Assembly: GCF_963576615.1 (NCBI RefSeq)
Contig: NC_088708.1
Location: 55,043,196 to 55,107,195 of the forward strand
Reading direction: 5' to 3'
DNA length: 64,000 nt
Source: Watersipora subatra
Lineage: Eukaryota > Bryozoa > Gymnolaemata > Cheilostomatida > Watersiporidae
Under the pieces are notes generated by a model. That model made no database searches. It had not been told where the DNA came from and saw only the letters and a list, made by a program, of their open reading frames with translations. The translations under genes were made by a program, and so were the position numbers. This document shows, piece after piece, positions 37,359 to 50,000 of this stretch (position 1 is the first letter of the stretch; the number at the start of each line of letters is the position of its first letter).

Positions 37359-38860
37359 ACACAACATTGCGTTGGAATTGTCCGCTCACTCTTCCAAGAA
37401 GACACGTAAAGACTGAGGCTCTCCTTCAACCTACCAAAGAAGACTGAAAGATCTTTGGCCATTATAGTATTATTTTTATTTATTTAAAATATGTGTATTG
37501 GTTTTATAGCTTTGTTTTATATCGGTATTCCAACCAGCATTAATGTTGTGCTGCTGTTTTCTGTCTCCTACTTTGTTGACAAAGCACAATCTCTCTTTGT
37601 GTGCCTTTACATTATCATGTAAACATTTTGTCTGCCACATAACAATCACTTGCCAAGCTTGTCTACTGTTTGGTGTCCACTGTGAAGTGTTAAAACTTAT
37701 GCTGAACAAGTTAACGTTATGCTAGACAGGGTTTCTATGGCAGACATCAAGGATAATTCAATTCTGTATCTATAACGACAGACCTTTGTTACTCCTATCA
37801 AAGCACTTCTGACAGCCGGCTTTTGCAGCCATCATTTAATTGTAGTTTATAATTAATCTGTCGTTTTGCCAAATTTTTGACAGTCCTATATTTCCATATT
37901 GTTTGCTTTGCTGCATCTCTCTCAATTTCTACTCTTGTCAGCATTTATTAGTGTCAGCATTGTTCCACAATATTCATGATGGCTAAAAAAGTGTTTAAAA
38001 TACTTGGTCTATTTTGTCAAAATGGTTCAGTGATAAGCTAGTCATAAACTTGTAGTAGTTGGAATTATCCTTCCTTGCACTTTTACAGCTGATTTATGAT
38101 CTGTTTAGTTGATAAAGAGACACTGTATGATGCAACTTTATTTTATTTTTAACTCACTAAAAAATAATTTTTCTCCTCTTTTCAGCAAATTCTGGCTTTA
38201 TTGAACACCACCCAAAGGTGAAATCGCATGCAATACAATTTGAGCATTTTCATTTCAAATATATGCATGAAACATAATCTCCTAGTTTATTGAGCTTGGA
38301 GATATTTCGGTCAGCTACCCATGAAAAAACCTCTTACTAGTATCATTGACCAGAAAAAAATTTTCTTTTAAATATTTTTTAATTTATTGATGGCTGTTTT
38401 TCAATTTGAGCCGTTCACTTCAGTCCCAAAAAAGCTACACAAAAATTACAAACACTGCAAACATGTTGGATGACTTATACGAGTTGAGTGTGATCATGAA
38501 AATGGAAACAACCATTTTTTCTTGTGTTTTATAATCTTTAATTAATACTAGAAAAAGAATTAATCGGGGAAAGTAAGTTTTTTATAGGCACAGCATATAT
38601 GCCTCAGTCAGCTTAAACATGTGAGATTAGATATTTTCCTATTATCAACAAGTCCTAGACAAGCCTAGACAAGTCCTAGACAACAGCAAAGAAGGTCTGT
38701 AGTGTGAGAGAGTTTGGATTTGCAAAAAGCCTTTCTAAACCAAAAACCAATTTTGTATTATCATAGACATAGTGTTTTAGATTTCTTTACTAATATAACC
38801 TGATAGGATACAAGTTGGTGAAAGTAAAATCTTACAAAACAAGAGTTTATAATTAATTAA
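37359..38860. other. Wnt6 3' flank, no gene recognised
   Basis: Probably includes the Wnt6 3' UTR. Open frames on either strand near 37.5-37.7 kb have no recognised product. Confidence 0.4.
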
Positions 38861-38864
38861 TCTA

Positions 38865-39240
38865 CATAATTATGTATAAATCTCAGTGTCTACCTGTCAT
38901 CTGTCCAGTTATAGCAATTAAGTTTTAGATATGAAAATGTGCTCCACACTAGATTTGAGCTGACACCCTCCGGGTCTGCAGACCTGCGAGCTACCCAATG
39001 ATCTACGCTGTTCTTGTCATCCTATGGTATAGTAGGGAAGAGGTTCATTCAGCGCGTGCGAAAATATTATTGGTCAGCTTGACATTACGCATAACGTAAC
39101 TACGCGTCAAGCTAGCTTAACGGCTGCTATTATAGTAAAGATTTAGACTAGCTTAAATTACTAGCTTACCAGGTAAATCAATCAAATTTTTTGGGTAATT
39201 ATTTTATTACCCGTGCAACGCCGGGCATTCATTTAGTATA
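38865..39240 (+). repeat. SINE-like dispersed repeat, family 1, copy 2
   Basis: The head contains tgtccagttatagcaattaa followed by a tRNA-like stretch with gagctacccaatgatctacg. The tail is gggtaattattttattaccc followed by gtgcaacgccgggcattcat. Head and tail are shared with the copies at 1-335 and 59695-59880. It lies 0.4 kb upstream of the P-like transposon. Confidence 0.6.
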
Positions 39241-39639
39241 ATATAAAATTAATACTTTAGTTATCTCTTTAGTATTTTAATAAACTTGATTCATTTTCTA
39301 CTGGATTTTTTATTTAATAAAAAAAAATTATAGCCGGAGTCGTTTTGGAGTTCATAGACAAAAAACCTAAAATGTAGCTCAATTTCTTATTACAGTCAGT
39401 ACATTAATTTTTTATTGGTGAAAATAGATTAATATGTTTATAGCTTTAGCGAATTTAAAACTCTGATCTTTCCCCAAAGTAACCGACAGAACCATAAGTA
39501 TTTAAGAGTTGTCCCTTCAACAAGCTCTATGAGTTATATATCTATAGTACTTTATTGGCAATAATTTCATTTCACAAATAGAAAGGTTTTTCAAATTAGG
39601 CCATACAACAATAGTAAAACAAAAAAGGGGAAAAAGCAA

Positions 39640-39648
39640 CAGTTAGCC
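39640..39648. repeat. Target-site duplication, left (cagttagcc)
   Basis: Nine bases, cagttagcc, directly abut the left inverted repeat. The identical nine bases lie at 42732-42740 just outside the right inverted repeat. Confidence 0.85.
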
Positions 39649-40159
39649 CATAGACCTATTAACTATACTAGACTGGGCAATCCAATGCATCACGGCTCAG
39701 CATTGTGTCCTACTTAAATAGCCACATTCTTTGCGACGTAACGTCAACGCTTTGTTCGCTTGCAGCTGGTCAGGCAAGCGAGTCATCATTGTTTACATTG
39801 AAAAAATGACAGAGAAAGCTTTGCTGCCACATGTAATTTGACATAACTACTAAAGTACACAAGATATTGGTTTAAAATTTTAGATGCAAAGCTTATACAC
39901 TATGCATTTCCTACCCTGCAAATTTGTAAACATAAAGTTGAATATTTCATATGTAAAGTGCCAGTAAAAATGTATATTGATCTATTAAAAAAATATTGCA
40001 AAATTATCAATGTTGCCCTATGCTATGGGCTAACATGTCAGATAGCTAGGTGTACAAACTGATTTCAAATGCATACACACTGGTAAATGGTACACTGATT
40101 CCAGTCTGCCATGAATATAAATGTTGAGTCTTAGGTGTTATGCAAACAGCATCAGAAAA
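39649..40159 (+). repeat. Left terminal inverted repeat, about 510 bp
   Basis: It is the reverse complement, with scattered mismatches, of about 42234-42731. Matching blocks include gcgacgtaacgtcaacgctt, cttatacactatgcatttcc, catttcaaat-type AT blocks and, at the inner edge, tatgcaaacagcatcagaaa. Confidence 0.92.
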
Positions 40160-40228
40160 TAGGTTTATGTTCACTTTGTTGTTTTGTTCACTTTGCCTAG
40201 TCCAGGCCATAGTTTTAAGTAGGAAGCC

Positions 40229-42180
40229 ATGGAGAGTGGAGCAACTACCAGCACTGGAAATGATTCGAAGGTAAATTTTACTCCAATTATTTTCAAGTGT
40301 GGTTGTGAGAGGTACCTAGATATGAAGAGCAAGAAATCTTGCGGGTTTTTCCGAGATATGCATACAAATAATAGTTTTTTTCCAAAATGTTTTCTTGAAG
40401 TTCATTGCTGGCACTAATATTTGAAAAGTTGCTTCGCACAAAGAGGTGCCAACCACGAAGTAGACGAAGTGTTGCCCATTTCATGAAGTTTTTCACCACC
40501 ATGGCAGGTGGACATAGGCTAGTAAATGAGTATGGTGATGGCTGTGCTATATTTAGAATTGTAGTTAAACCCAACGAAAAGATTTTTACTTTATGATGGT
40601 CTCACAAGAATGCAATTATTTACTGATTATTTTGCAGGACAAAAGTAAAATTTTTTGCTGTGCATTTGGTTGTTCTAATACCCCAGCAAAAGATAATTAA
40701 CTCAGTTTTCACACCTTTTCATCGGAAGAAAAACACCTAGACATATGTAACAAGTGGATAGACGCCGTGAAACGTAAGGACTGGATGCCTTCCAAATACT
40801 CTGCGCTCGGCAGTGATCTCCTGCAGACCTTCTGGTCTGACGATGGCTGCCATGCTAAAGCCTACTGCTGTACCAAGGGTATTTGATTCTCTGCCAAAAT
40901 ATTTACAACCGACTCAACTAAAACATAGCTGACTGTTATGCCGACCAACACTATCTAAATCATCTCCACCAGACCGAGATGAGCCAGTCCTGGAACCTTC
41001 ACTTTGCTATGAAGAGCCAACAGCCGCCAAGCAATCTGAAGAGATCATTCCCGACCCTCTACATAAGCGTACCTCGTACCTTGGAATAGGGAATTAAATT
41101 TTTCAAACATTTCGAGAGGCCAAGTATCTACTTCTGTACAAGCTTGGACAAGAGCATATAGAAACACTGCCCTCAAAGATTCAGGCCAAGGGAGGTTTCA
41201 ACAATAATCCAGATGTCTGTAGCTTCAAATCTGCACTGAAAGCTCGACTAGTGAAAACAGACATCACACCTAGCACGAGTGCTAACTGTCTTGATTGTGA
41301 TAGCCCAGATGGCTCCTGCTCCCTACTTCTCTCATCTAAACGAAGAAAAATTCATGTAGAAAGTGACGATAACTTCCATGATTATTTGGAATCAAGCGAA
41401 CGGCTGGAAATCGATCTGTCAAAATCTGTCTCGGACATAGTGGAGTACATTAGTAGGTAAATACAACCAATTCCTCCAAATTTTCTACAAAACAAGAGAT
41501 CTGGCACACATTGCAGCCTTGCTGCATGTGCTAAACTGCATGACTGCCCATATTGTGGTACATGATTTAGGTATGTACATGTATTTTGGTATTAGCTACT
41601 TTCACTTATTGTTAGTGTATAGAACAGATATACAGGTAGCAGAGTGGCTTGAAATAATACTGCAGCAAATCAGTGAGATGTAGGTAAATTTATTTTACGG
41701 TTGATACATATACTTTTTATAATAATATTAACATATGATATTTATTTAGCAGGTTATGTGGTACGGAGCTTAAAACTCAACTGCAATGATTGCACCAGCT
41801 TTAGAGCCTCCTGTTCAGGTTTACGCACCAGGGATGATGCGACGCTAATCAGTGTAAAAGATAGAGGTGGTCTGTTTACACCTCATCCTGTCATCACAAA
41901 GATATGTCTAGGCTCAGAACAGATCATTTGGCAGTGCGTCAACTTACAAGGAATCACTGCAGACATACACAAGCTGGTAGTCACTAAGACTCTTTTATTG
42001 GTTTTACAAAGCAATTTGCATCAGGAATTTCCATCCTCAAGTCACAGCGCAGCGTTAGTTAAAACTATCACATCCAGATATGTCAGAATAAGAATTCACC
42101 ATGAGGCTACAAAGGTAGCAGCTAACAAGAGTAATCTTAGATCAAAGCTCAGCCGACTGGTCGTCTTTAGTCATGTGTAG
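40229..42180 (+). pseudogene. THAP-domain P-type transposase, degenerate and intron-containing
   Basis: A candidate first exon (40229-40270, MESGATTSTGNDSK, donor gtaaat) joins an acceptor at about 40638 to give DKSKIFCCAFGCSN, the start of a C2CH THAP finger. A TAA interrupts it after AKDN, then LSFHTFSSEEKHLDIC and KDWMPSKYSALGS follow. The expected later Cys and His of the finger appear lost. A mid-piece (41251-41460) ends DIVEYI; an inferred splice (donor gtaggt near 41452, acceptor tatttag near 41748) leads to GYVVRSLKLNCNDC, KDRGGLFTPHPVITKICLGS and RYVRIRIHHEATK, matching the THAP9/P transposase C-terminal region. Probably inactive. Confidence 0.75.
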
Positions 42181-42233
42181 CCTGTCACAATATGTCTAGA
42201 AAAGTGTACCATTTGTCGTTTGTTTTCTACGAT

Positions 42234-42731
42234 TTTTCTGATGCTGTTTGCATAACACTTAAGGCCCAACATTTATGTTCATGGCAACTGCAATTAGTGT
42301 ACCATTTACCAGTGTGTATGCATTTGAAATCAGTTTGTACACCTAGCTATCTGCCATGTTAGCCCATAGCATAGGGCAACATTGATAATTTTGCAATATT
42401 TTTTTAATAGATCAATATACATTTTTACTGGCACTTTACATATGAAATATTCAACTTTATGTTTACAAATTTGCAGGGTAGGAAATGCATAGTGTATAAG
42501 CTTTGCATCTAAAATTTTAAACCAATATCTTGTTTACTTTAGTAGTTATGTCAAATTACATGTAGCAACAACGCTTTCTCTGTCATTTTTTCAATGTAAA
42601 CAATGATGACTCGCTTGCCTGACCAGCTGCAAGTGAACAAAGCGTTGACGTTACGTCGCAAAGAATGTGGCTATTTATGTAGGAAACCGTGGCTTCGCAT
42701 TGCCCAGTCTAGTATAGTTAATAGGTCTATG
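42234..42731 (-). repeat. Right terminal inverted repeat, about 500 bp
   Basis: Mirror image of 39649-40159. A few mismatches cluster near 42690-42700 and at the inner end (ggcaactgcaattag against the left copy's version). Confidence 0.92.
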
Positions 42732-42740
42732 CAGTTAGCC
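42732..42740. repeat. Target-site duplication, right (cagttagcc)
   Basis: Identical to 39640-39648. P-superfamily elements usually make 8-bp duplications, so one of the nine matching bases may be coincidental. Confidence 0.85.
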
Positions 42741-43903
42741 ATAGAAATGGGTTCATAGAAATTCTTTGTTAAAAACTTTAGAGTTATCTATTCCGATTAG
42801 AAGACAACTCTTATGTATCAGTGACAAATGATGAGAAAATTATGATCATAATTGGTCTGTCAATAGTACCAAATGACTGCAACTTGCGGCTTTAAAACTT
42901 TTGTTTTTTTAGCTTGATTTCCAATAAATTATCTGAACAGGTAGATTCTTCTTGTATCGTTTTATAGATAAAAGTAGCTTATGCTGCCTTCTGAGTATGC
43001 TTAGTTATCTATAAAAAGTAAGAGTGAGACGTGATATTCATGGGCCTTTAATTCAAGGAAGTTCTGTATAATAGCGTACCAAGTCAAGAGAAGAAAACTC
43101 CAAAGGCAAGTTTTAATCACAAAAATATAAAAATTTATTGTAGTAACAAAGGTCATACCTCAGAAATCAGGTTGTCATAGAGGTCATAAGTCTTATAGAT
43201 TGCTAGCAGGCTAACACAGCAATGCAGAAAAACAATACAATCAGGAAATAATATCTAGCTAATTTGCCAACTGTAAAAGTCAACTGTGACTAGTCCATCA
43301 AAAGAGAATAACAGGCAATGTTTGCAGCATAAATATATAGCATTAGGCGCAGTTCATGTTACGGCTAGCGTGAAGTAATGCTGCATCCATCTAGAGCATA
43401 TAATATAACCTCGAAAAGTTGATCATTAGAAATAAATAAAATTTACAAATAACAGTGATTTTGAATTATAACATAAGCAAGCAAAGGCCGTGGCATTATG
43501 CAAAAACTTGAAACTATTTACAATGATGGTGTGGAGATTCTACAAGCTATGCAGTCGCAGTTAATGATTATTTCTTGAGTTACTTTTATAAGACTATTCT
43601 GCACAAATGATTTTGAGAAAACGAAACACATTCGCATACAACTGCATATAAAAAAGATAAAGTTAGGCCGTGTATAAGCATCAACACTCTGTCATCCCTA
43701 TATAATGAGTATTATTGTCATGGAATGAGAGAAGACAAATTCAAGTTATCAGGTTGCCAATTATTTTAAAGAGTTGCGCTCTCCCATTCATAGTATAACA
43801 GTGACTATGGCTTTTGCTGGGCACTGGCCCACTCTTTGCTTAGTCACCGGTAAGAAAAGAAGATGATAACACCTGGAAGGATTAATATGAAACGCTATCG
43901 ACA
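42741..43903. other. Wnt1 3' flank
   Basis: Likely contains the Wnt1 3' UTR. On the minus strand an AATAAA at 43139-43134 lies about 765 bases past the stop and is a possible poly(A) signal. No other gene is seen. Confidence 0.3.
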
Positions 43904-44091
43904 TCAGTTGCATATGTGGCGAACCCTTTCCTCTGGGCATACTTGACATTCGACTTCGCAGCACCATTTGAATATACAACTGCATCGCGTTTGGGCTATA
44001 TACTTTTCTGTCCTATAACCTCTTTGACAGCACATGAGACTGCAGCCATCTATACCCAAAGATGTCTCATTACATTCTCTCCCCGATGTTC
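43904..44091 (-). CDS. Wnt1: Wnt1 coding exon 7 (terminal)
   Basis: Acceptor cgtgttattttag. It encodes [47 protein letters not shown] and RHICN with TGA. Joining exon 6 restores NFGGTSGREC, the Wnt1 GTxGRxCN motif. Confidence 0.96.
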
Positions 44092-47000
44092 CTAAAATAA
44101 CACGTATCAAGCGTTATTCGTTTTCAACGGACGGAGTGTGATGGCTGTGTTTTTAGCACTGCTTATTAGGTCAACCTTATGTTAGTAACTTTCTATACAC
44201 AATCAACTTTGAACTCCTGCATTTGTGTACATGGTTTATGGCATCAGTGCAATCAGCTAGCCTGAACATTACTTTTTCGTTATTAAGTATGATAAATAAT
44301 ACATGTTTTAACCTTGGAACAACAATAATTCACCCTACTGCTGAACGTGAAAATTTGTACTAAGCGCTATTTCTAATTTATCACATATTTCCCTTTTTAT
44401 AACGGAAGATAAGACATTTCAAAGTCTAACATATTTCCTAAAAACTCAATTGCGTATTTAATAATATTCAACAGTTTAAATGACTTTGTTACTAGCTAGA
44501 GTGCTTGTCTTTTTTCCTCCCTTTCAAGTGTACGCTATTTTAACCTTGGGTATTTTTACAGACAAATTAAATATTCTACAATGATCACGATGAAGTATTA
44601 CACACCTTGAGAGTGGTCAGGCCAGAATTTTGCCACTAAATACTAAGGTGATGTTCTCTGGAGGTGACCGTGTTTTCCATTTATTAGCTTAAAAACATTG
44701 ATTTTACGAGGCAGAAAATAAAATGTTAAAGTCATTCATGGTTTTTACAGAATTGCCATACAGTTTTATAACACTCTTCTCGATGAACACAAGCTGAAAG
44801 TTTTACGGAATGCAAAAGAGAGCGAATCTCCATTATAAGCACGCAGGCATTTGTCATACTATTACATGTTGCTATAGATTCCAAAAATATTTTAATTAGC
44901 ATTATGAAATTTTCCTACAAAAACATAGATTTATTTCAAAGTTTTATTCCAGAACTTGTTCGTACAGTCTCACAAACATTCACGTTAATCAAAAAAAGAA
45001 CTTTTAGTGCATTTTTATTGCTGTAATAGTGTTTCAACAGGCCATTTTAATACCAAAAATTGACATTAAAAGTACTCTGTAGAGACAGACCATGACTATT
45101 GCTTAATCATCGCTATTATGTAATAAATATGAAAGCCAATAAATTAGGTAATTAACAACCAAATATTGTTTTTGCAATGCATAATCAGCCACAAACCTCC
45201 AAAGTTGTATTTGTTTTCCGACGAAGACGAGCAGAAGTCTGGTGAATCTTCAAAATAGACCATATCTTTTCTCGTCGGAGTTTTATGGCTTTCGTCTACG
45301 GGAATGAAGTTAAATTTGTTCTTCTTACTTTTCTTAGCGTGATTTTCTATAAAATAACGTAATTAGCCTGAGGTTACTAAAGGCTATCCTCACATAAAAT
45401 TATCAATATAAAGAAGACAATTCCATATTTCCAACAGAGCATTTAATATGTGAAAGCTGTAAACTGATGTTATATAAGAATACTACTATTACTAATTATA
45501 ATATACTAATTATTGATGATATATTAAATTGCTTTTCAAGGCTTTATATTTTACTATAAAGTATACATTATACGTTATTTTACACTTTGTTATGAATGAA
45601 GTACACAACATGTATTAGATTTAAATATTGTATAATATTTTATGCTTTAATTTTATATTCAATATTTTGCTTCATTGTTTCACATTTTAAGATAGCATAT
45701 ATAAGCGACGTTATTAGCGCCAAAGAAATAAATCACCCAAACACATGGTCTGAGCCTCGCTTCTTTGCCTAGTGTGCGAGCATTATATGAAGAACCTTGT
45801 CATTCAGAGGGTTACAAAACAAGCAAACCAACCTGGTTTAGCAAGAGCATTGTCGCGTATGCGATTGGAAGATACTGATCTACCGTTGGACGACCGACTA
45901 GGTCGGTTACTGTTGGAAGAAACCTTGTTGGCACCAGAATCCCAGTCATTACCTAAAGCCAAGAGTTTTATACAAACGTTGGGCACACACAAGAACGCAG
46001 CACAGCCACTCAGTACAAAGTTATAATGTTAGTAACCAATAGGCAGCGAGGAGACATAGAGCGCAGTTAATTAAACAACACAAAGTTCTAAAGATATTTG
46101 TCATTGTTTGTAGCCAATTAGAAGGAAAATGAAACGCTTAAACTATATTGTTTTTGACAATTTCTTTCAAACTATGAGTAGAATAAATATAATACAAATG
46201 TGAACGTAAACACAGTTGATCGGTCTAAACAAGTTAGAGCCCTTTTAGGTCGGCATTGCTTGAAAACGTTTCAAGTCTCTTTTAACGCTAACCGCCTTAT
46301 TTTCATTGTTCTCTTTAAGCCATTGTTTTACCTGCAACTAACCTCTACACACAAATAAAAAGGTTGACTGTTGTGAAACATACTAATTGTGAACGAGACA
46401 CTTTGTTGATAGGCGGCACTGGCTTTTATTTCTCAACGGGTCTGCTTCATCAAAGCATTAATAACTTTTAACGTATAGCTATTAACACCTACCCCAGATA
46501 TTCGAGATATTTGAAATTTCTCGCATTATTCGAATGAAATTGAATTATTAAGGCGTAAGACACCGCGGTAGACAAGCATCTGTATGTTAGTAGATTAACG
46601 ATAAGGTTGTGAGTCAGGGAATTGAAGCAGCGAGAAAATGGTGTACCTATAAATAGAGGCAGCAAAGATTAGCATCAACTTACCGGCGTACACTTTGCTT
46701 GCACCATCAAATTTTTCTTTGAGCAGTTCGCCAACCTGCCTGAATGATGGCATTCTCATCCAGCAGGTTCGCATAGTACAGCTGCCTGACATTCCATGGC
46801 ACTTGCACTGCTGTGTCGTTTCACTGACCACATGCTGCAATGCCACAAATATTATCTTAGACAGCTTGCCTTAAGAACAACACGCAGTTGTGCTTGTGTA
46901 TGATATAATAATAAGTAAATATAATAATATGATAATATAATCTATGAGTTTTCATTTAATTTACCTCAATGAAAAACCTTCAAATTAGTTCTAATAGAAG

Positions 47001-50000
47001 ATATGAGCTCAGAGATGTAACGGTTACAAGTTAATTTAAACTTGTTGATTCAATTTAACAAATTAGTGATGAAAGCTTCTGGTGTGAAGATCCACTGACA
47101 GTGAAGCGAGTTCAGACAGGTTTTAAGCGAAATATTTCATCATTTAGCGATTGTAATAATCCATCATCTGTGTATAAGCTCGTCATCTAACAGAATTTCA
47201 TCTCACTAATGGGAGTGGAGGAATGTTCTAGAATGTTTGCGATTGCTACTGGAAAATGATTCAGCCAATACAAGTCTTTAGAGGAAACAAATAAGTACAT
47301 GTTGTTCTACTTAGAACAGCTCCTGTGGTTATACCGACCGAGTGTCATGGCGAATTAGGTAACGATTTTGATTAAGAGTAAATCATATATCACACTTCAG
47401 TTTACTATAACTTGTAGCATTTTTAGAACACTACTAAACTGTTAAAAAGTTGTTATAAGATTGGTAGTAGTTTGGGGGTTTCAAAAAAGAATTGAAAAGC
47501 AAAAACTTTATATTTTCAGGAGTGTTTAGATCACAAGGCTCTTGGCTAAAATGCAGTTAGTTACAAAAGCAGTCTACCTGTCATAAAACGCATACTACTT
47601 ACAAATACCAAATTGGTAGAATAAGTACATAGAGATGATCTATATGATATGGAACCTTGGCATTCATTGACTAACCAACATTACCCAAAATCTAAGAGTT
47701 CAATTGATTGGAGTTCCTATCAAACATGTTGACCATATGATTAAACAATTCCGATAGATTCTACCTTTCTTTCAAACATTTTATTCCAAGCTTAGATCAA
47801 ACACAGATAAAGATGATTGTTTACATTAAAAAAGAAAACATGGCATGACTTTTTGCTCACCCTAGCACCTGTCTCAGAAAACCATCAGAAAGATTAATCC
47901 ATTAGTTTTTTGAAGTATACATAACTATAAAAATGATGATGGCATTATTTATGTATGCAACTCGCTATCCTACTGTTCCATTGTGGAGGAAACTCTGTAT
48001 ATGCCAGAGACAAACACGCCAAGTGGATGGCGAGATGATAGACCAGACAAGATATTTCACCGACACATTAACTGGAGTAAACGAGGGAAAGCAGGTAGAG
48101 ATTTCTCAATGAATCAATAAACAGATTAGATTACAGAGAACAAAGATTAATTAGTGAATGATTGAGTTTATGAAGATACGGGAGTTCTCCGCTAACCCGA
48201 GTCACCGATGTCTCTCTCAAGATAAAAATATTAAAATCTTTTGATGGTTTTAACAAAAATTCTCATTATTCAGTATATACAACCAGACTGACAAATATGG
48301 TGCAAAATTCTCCCGTGTAAGATCAAAGGATTGTCATAGCAACTAATCACCCAAGATTCACACTTTGTCAAAATGTTCAAAATACTTTGGGTTTTTGAAC
48401 GCTTAGAAGGCTGGTCAGAGCCAACAAATGTGACGACGAATGCCCTAAACTGTTCCATGTCGTCCTGTCTCGATTTATTGCTTCAACTTCTGGTGCGATC
48501 ACTAGCTCAAGTACAAGACAGATGTGACCAAACGCCGAACATGAAAACATCCTGTGCGTGTTCAGAGTAAATGTAATTCTCTGTGATATCGTTCGTCAGT
48601 CTTCGCGATGAGAATATTGAGACTGTTGATTTTCAACAATAGACGCCATTGAATGTTGAATCAAGAAAGGCTATCCACTCAGATTACAAAGTTACGAATT
48701 CTCTTAAACTGATTTCATAGAACAAAAGCGGAGTGTGAACATGTGCAACAGGTGAGGGATGATGAGAAGTACACTAGATGACACGAAGATCACTCATACT
48801 GATAATATTATATTAGAGGCAAAATACACACTCGACAAACGGGTGCTATGCCAGCCTCTTTATAGAGATACTCAACTCAAAACACCGATCCTTTAAAATG
48901 AATCTACGGGATGGAACATTTTAGCAGCAACTCAAAAGAAATACCACTGTCTATTGTCATATGTGAATAAAACAGGGATACAGGTGAATAGCATTTGTCG
49001 AAAAGGGATTGCCTTTTGGTTCTTTTGCGGACAAACCAAACTTGCTTAGATTTTCTGTTTCACATTTGCTGTTTTCTCACAGAAAGTTGCTAACTATGTA
49101 GAAATTAATGTTTAAAAAATTGAGCAAAAATCTAACTGTCATACTTTTTTTTTTAGAACACTTTTGTTAGCTTTGGAGACATCAAAAGCGTTATTTTAGC
49201 AATTCATTTTAGAGCTTTATGATTGAATGAATATTAAATTCGTATTTTTAGTACGTGTAAAATAATTATATACAAATATTTGCTTGACAATAATGATCAA
49301 TAGAATTGATTAATAGTGATTGATTATAACATACTATGGATATTTCAGATTGCTCTAAAGGTGTTATAAAAAACTCCATTAAAGTGACTTCAAAGAACTA
49401 ACATTTTTCAAGTTATTAAAAATTACTCAAACAACCTGTTTAAAGATAATAAAATAAATTGAAAGAAAGTCGTCAAATGCTAATAATCTTCATGGCATTC
49501 ACTGTCAGACCAAAGTAAATTATGCAATCATAGTGAGAAACTGGAGAATGATTCAGGTCCAGCAAAGCGTGTTTTTTCCCACCAATTAAAACATTTTTTT
49601 ATGATTCAAATTAAGCTGACGATAAAAACATGTATATTATTTGTTCTGTTTGACAAGACTTCTTCTTAACTTTAAGGTTTTAGGCATAGGAAGCTCAAAC
49701 GCACACACTGCCAAAAATACATGACAAATTACAAAGCGGTTGACAGGTATATACGCAGATAAACTCACCCTGCGCCCTGCCTCGTTGTTCTGTTTGTTGA
49801 CCATGTATCGCAAATCTTCTCCTTGCTCTATAGAGTCTATGAACTGCTTAGAAAATTTATAACCGAATTTAAAATTGTCACTGCATCCACCCCATTTCCA
49901 GTCTTCACCTGTAGGTTGCTCCATTCGATAATCGCATGAGCACGTGTGTATTCGGCCTTCGCTACAAGCTCTCCCCACCGCATGCGCCACGCCTGCTGAC

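Larger units (their letters stand above)
39649..42731 (+). mobile_element. P-element/THAP9-like DNA transposon, 3083 bp, degenerate
   Basis: Bounded by inverted repeats whose tips are catagacctattaactatac and its complement, extending inward about 500 bp, and flanked by a 9-bp direct duplication. The interior encodes pieces of a P-type transposase on the + strand: a THAP zinc-finger domain with an in-frame stop, a mid-region and a C-terminal GYVVRSL...KDRGGL...ICLGSEQ region. P-type transposases are nuclear cut-and-paste enzymes. Stops and missing THAP ligands indicate this copy is not autonomous. It sits between the convergent 3' ends of Wnt6 and Wnt1. Confidence 0.88.

Noticed and set aside
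37119-37462. Several minus-strand frames over Wnt6 exon 4
   Set aside because: Antisense shadows of the conserved Wnt C-terminal coding sequence.
39649-42731. Mutator-like element (long inverted repeats, 9-bp duplication)
   Set aside because: The coding remnants match THAP/P-type transposase rather than a MULE transposase, so the ends alone were not used for classification; the conflict is reported as a finding.
45772-46026. Plus-strand 84-codon open frame
   Set aside because: It is antisense to Wnt1 exon 5, whose minus-strand reading fits the phases of both neighbouring Wnt1 exons.
48270-48570. Overlapping frames on both strands in Wnt1 intron 3
   Set aside because: No recognised motif, no compatible splice phase with Wnt1 exons, and no repeat relationship seen.
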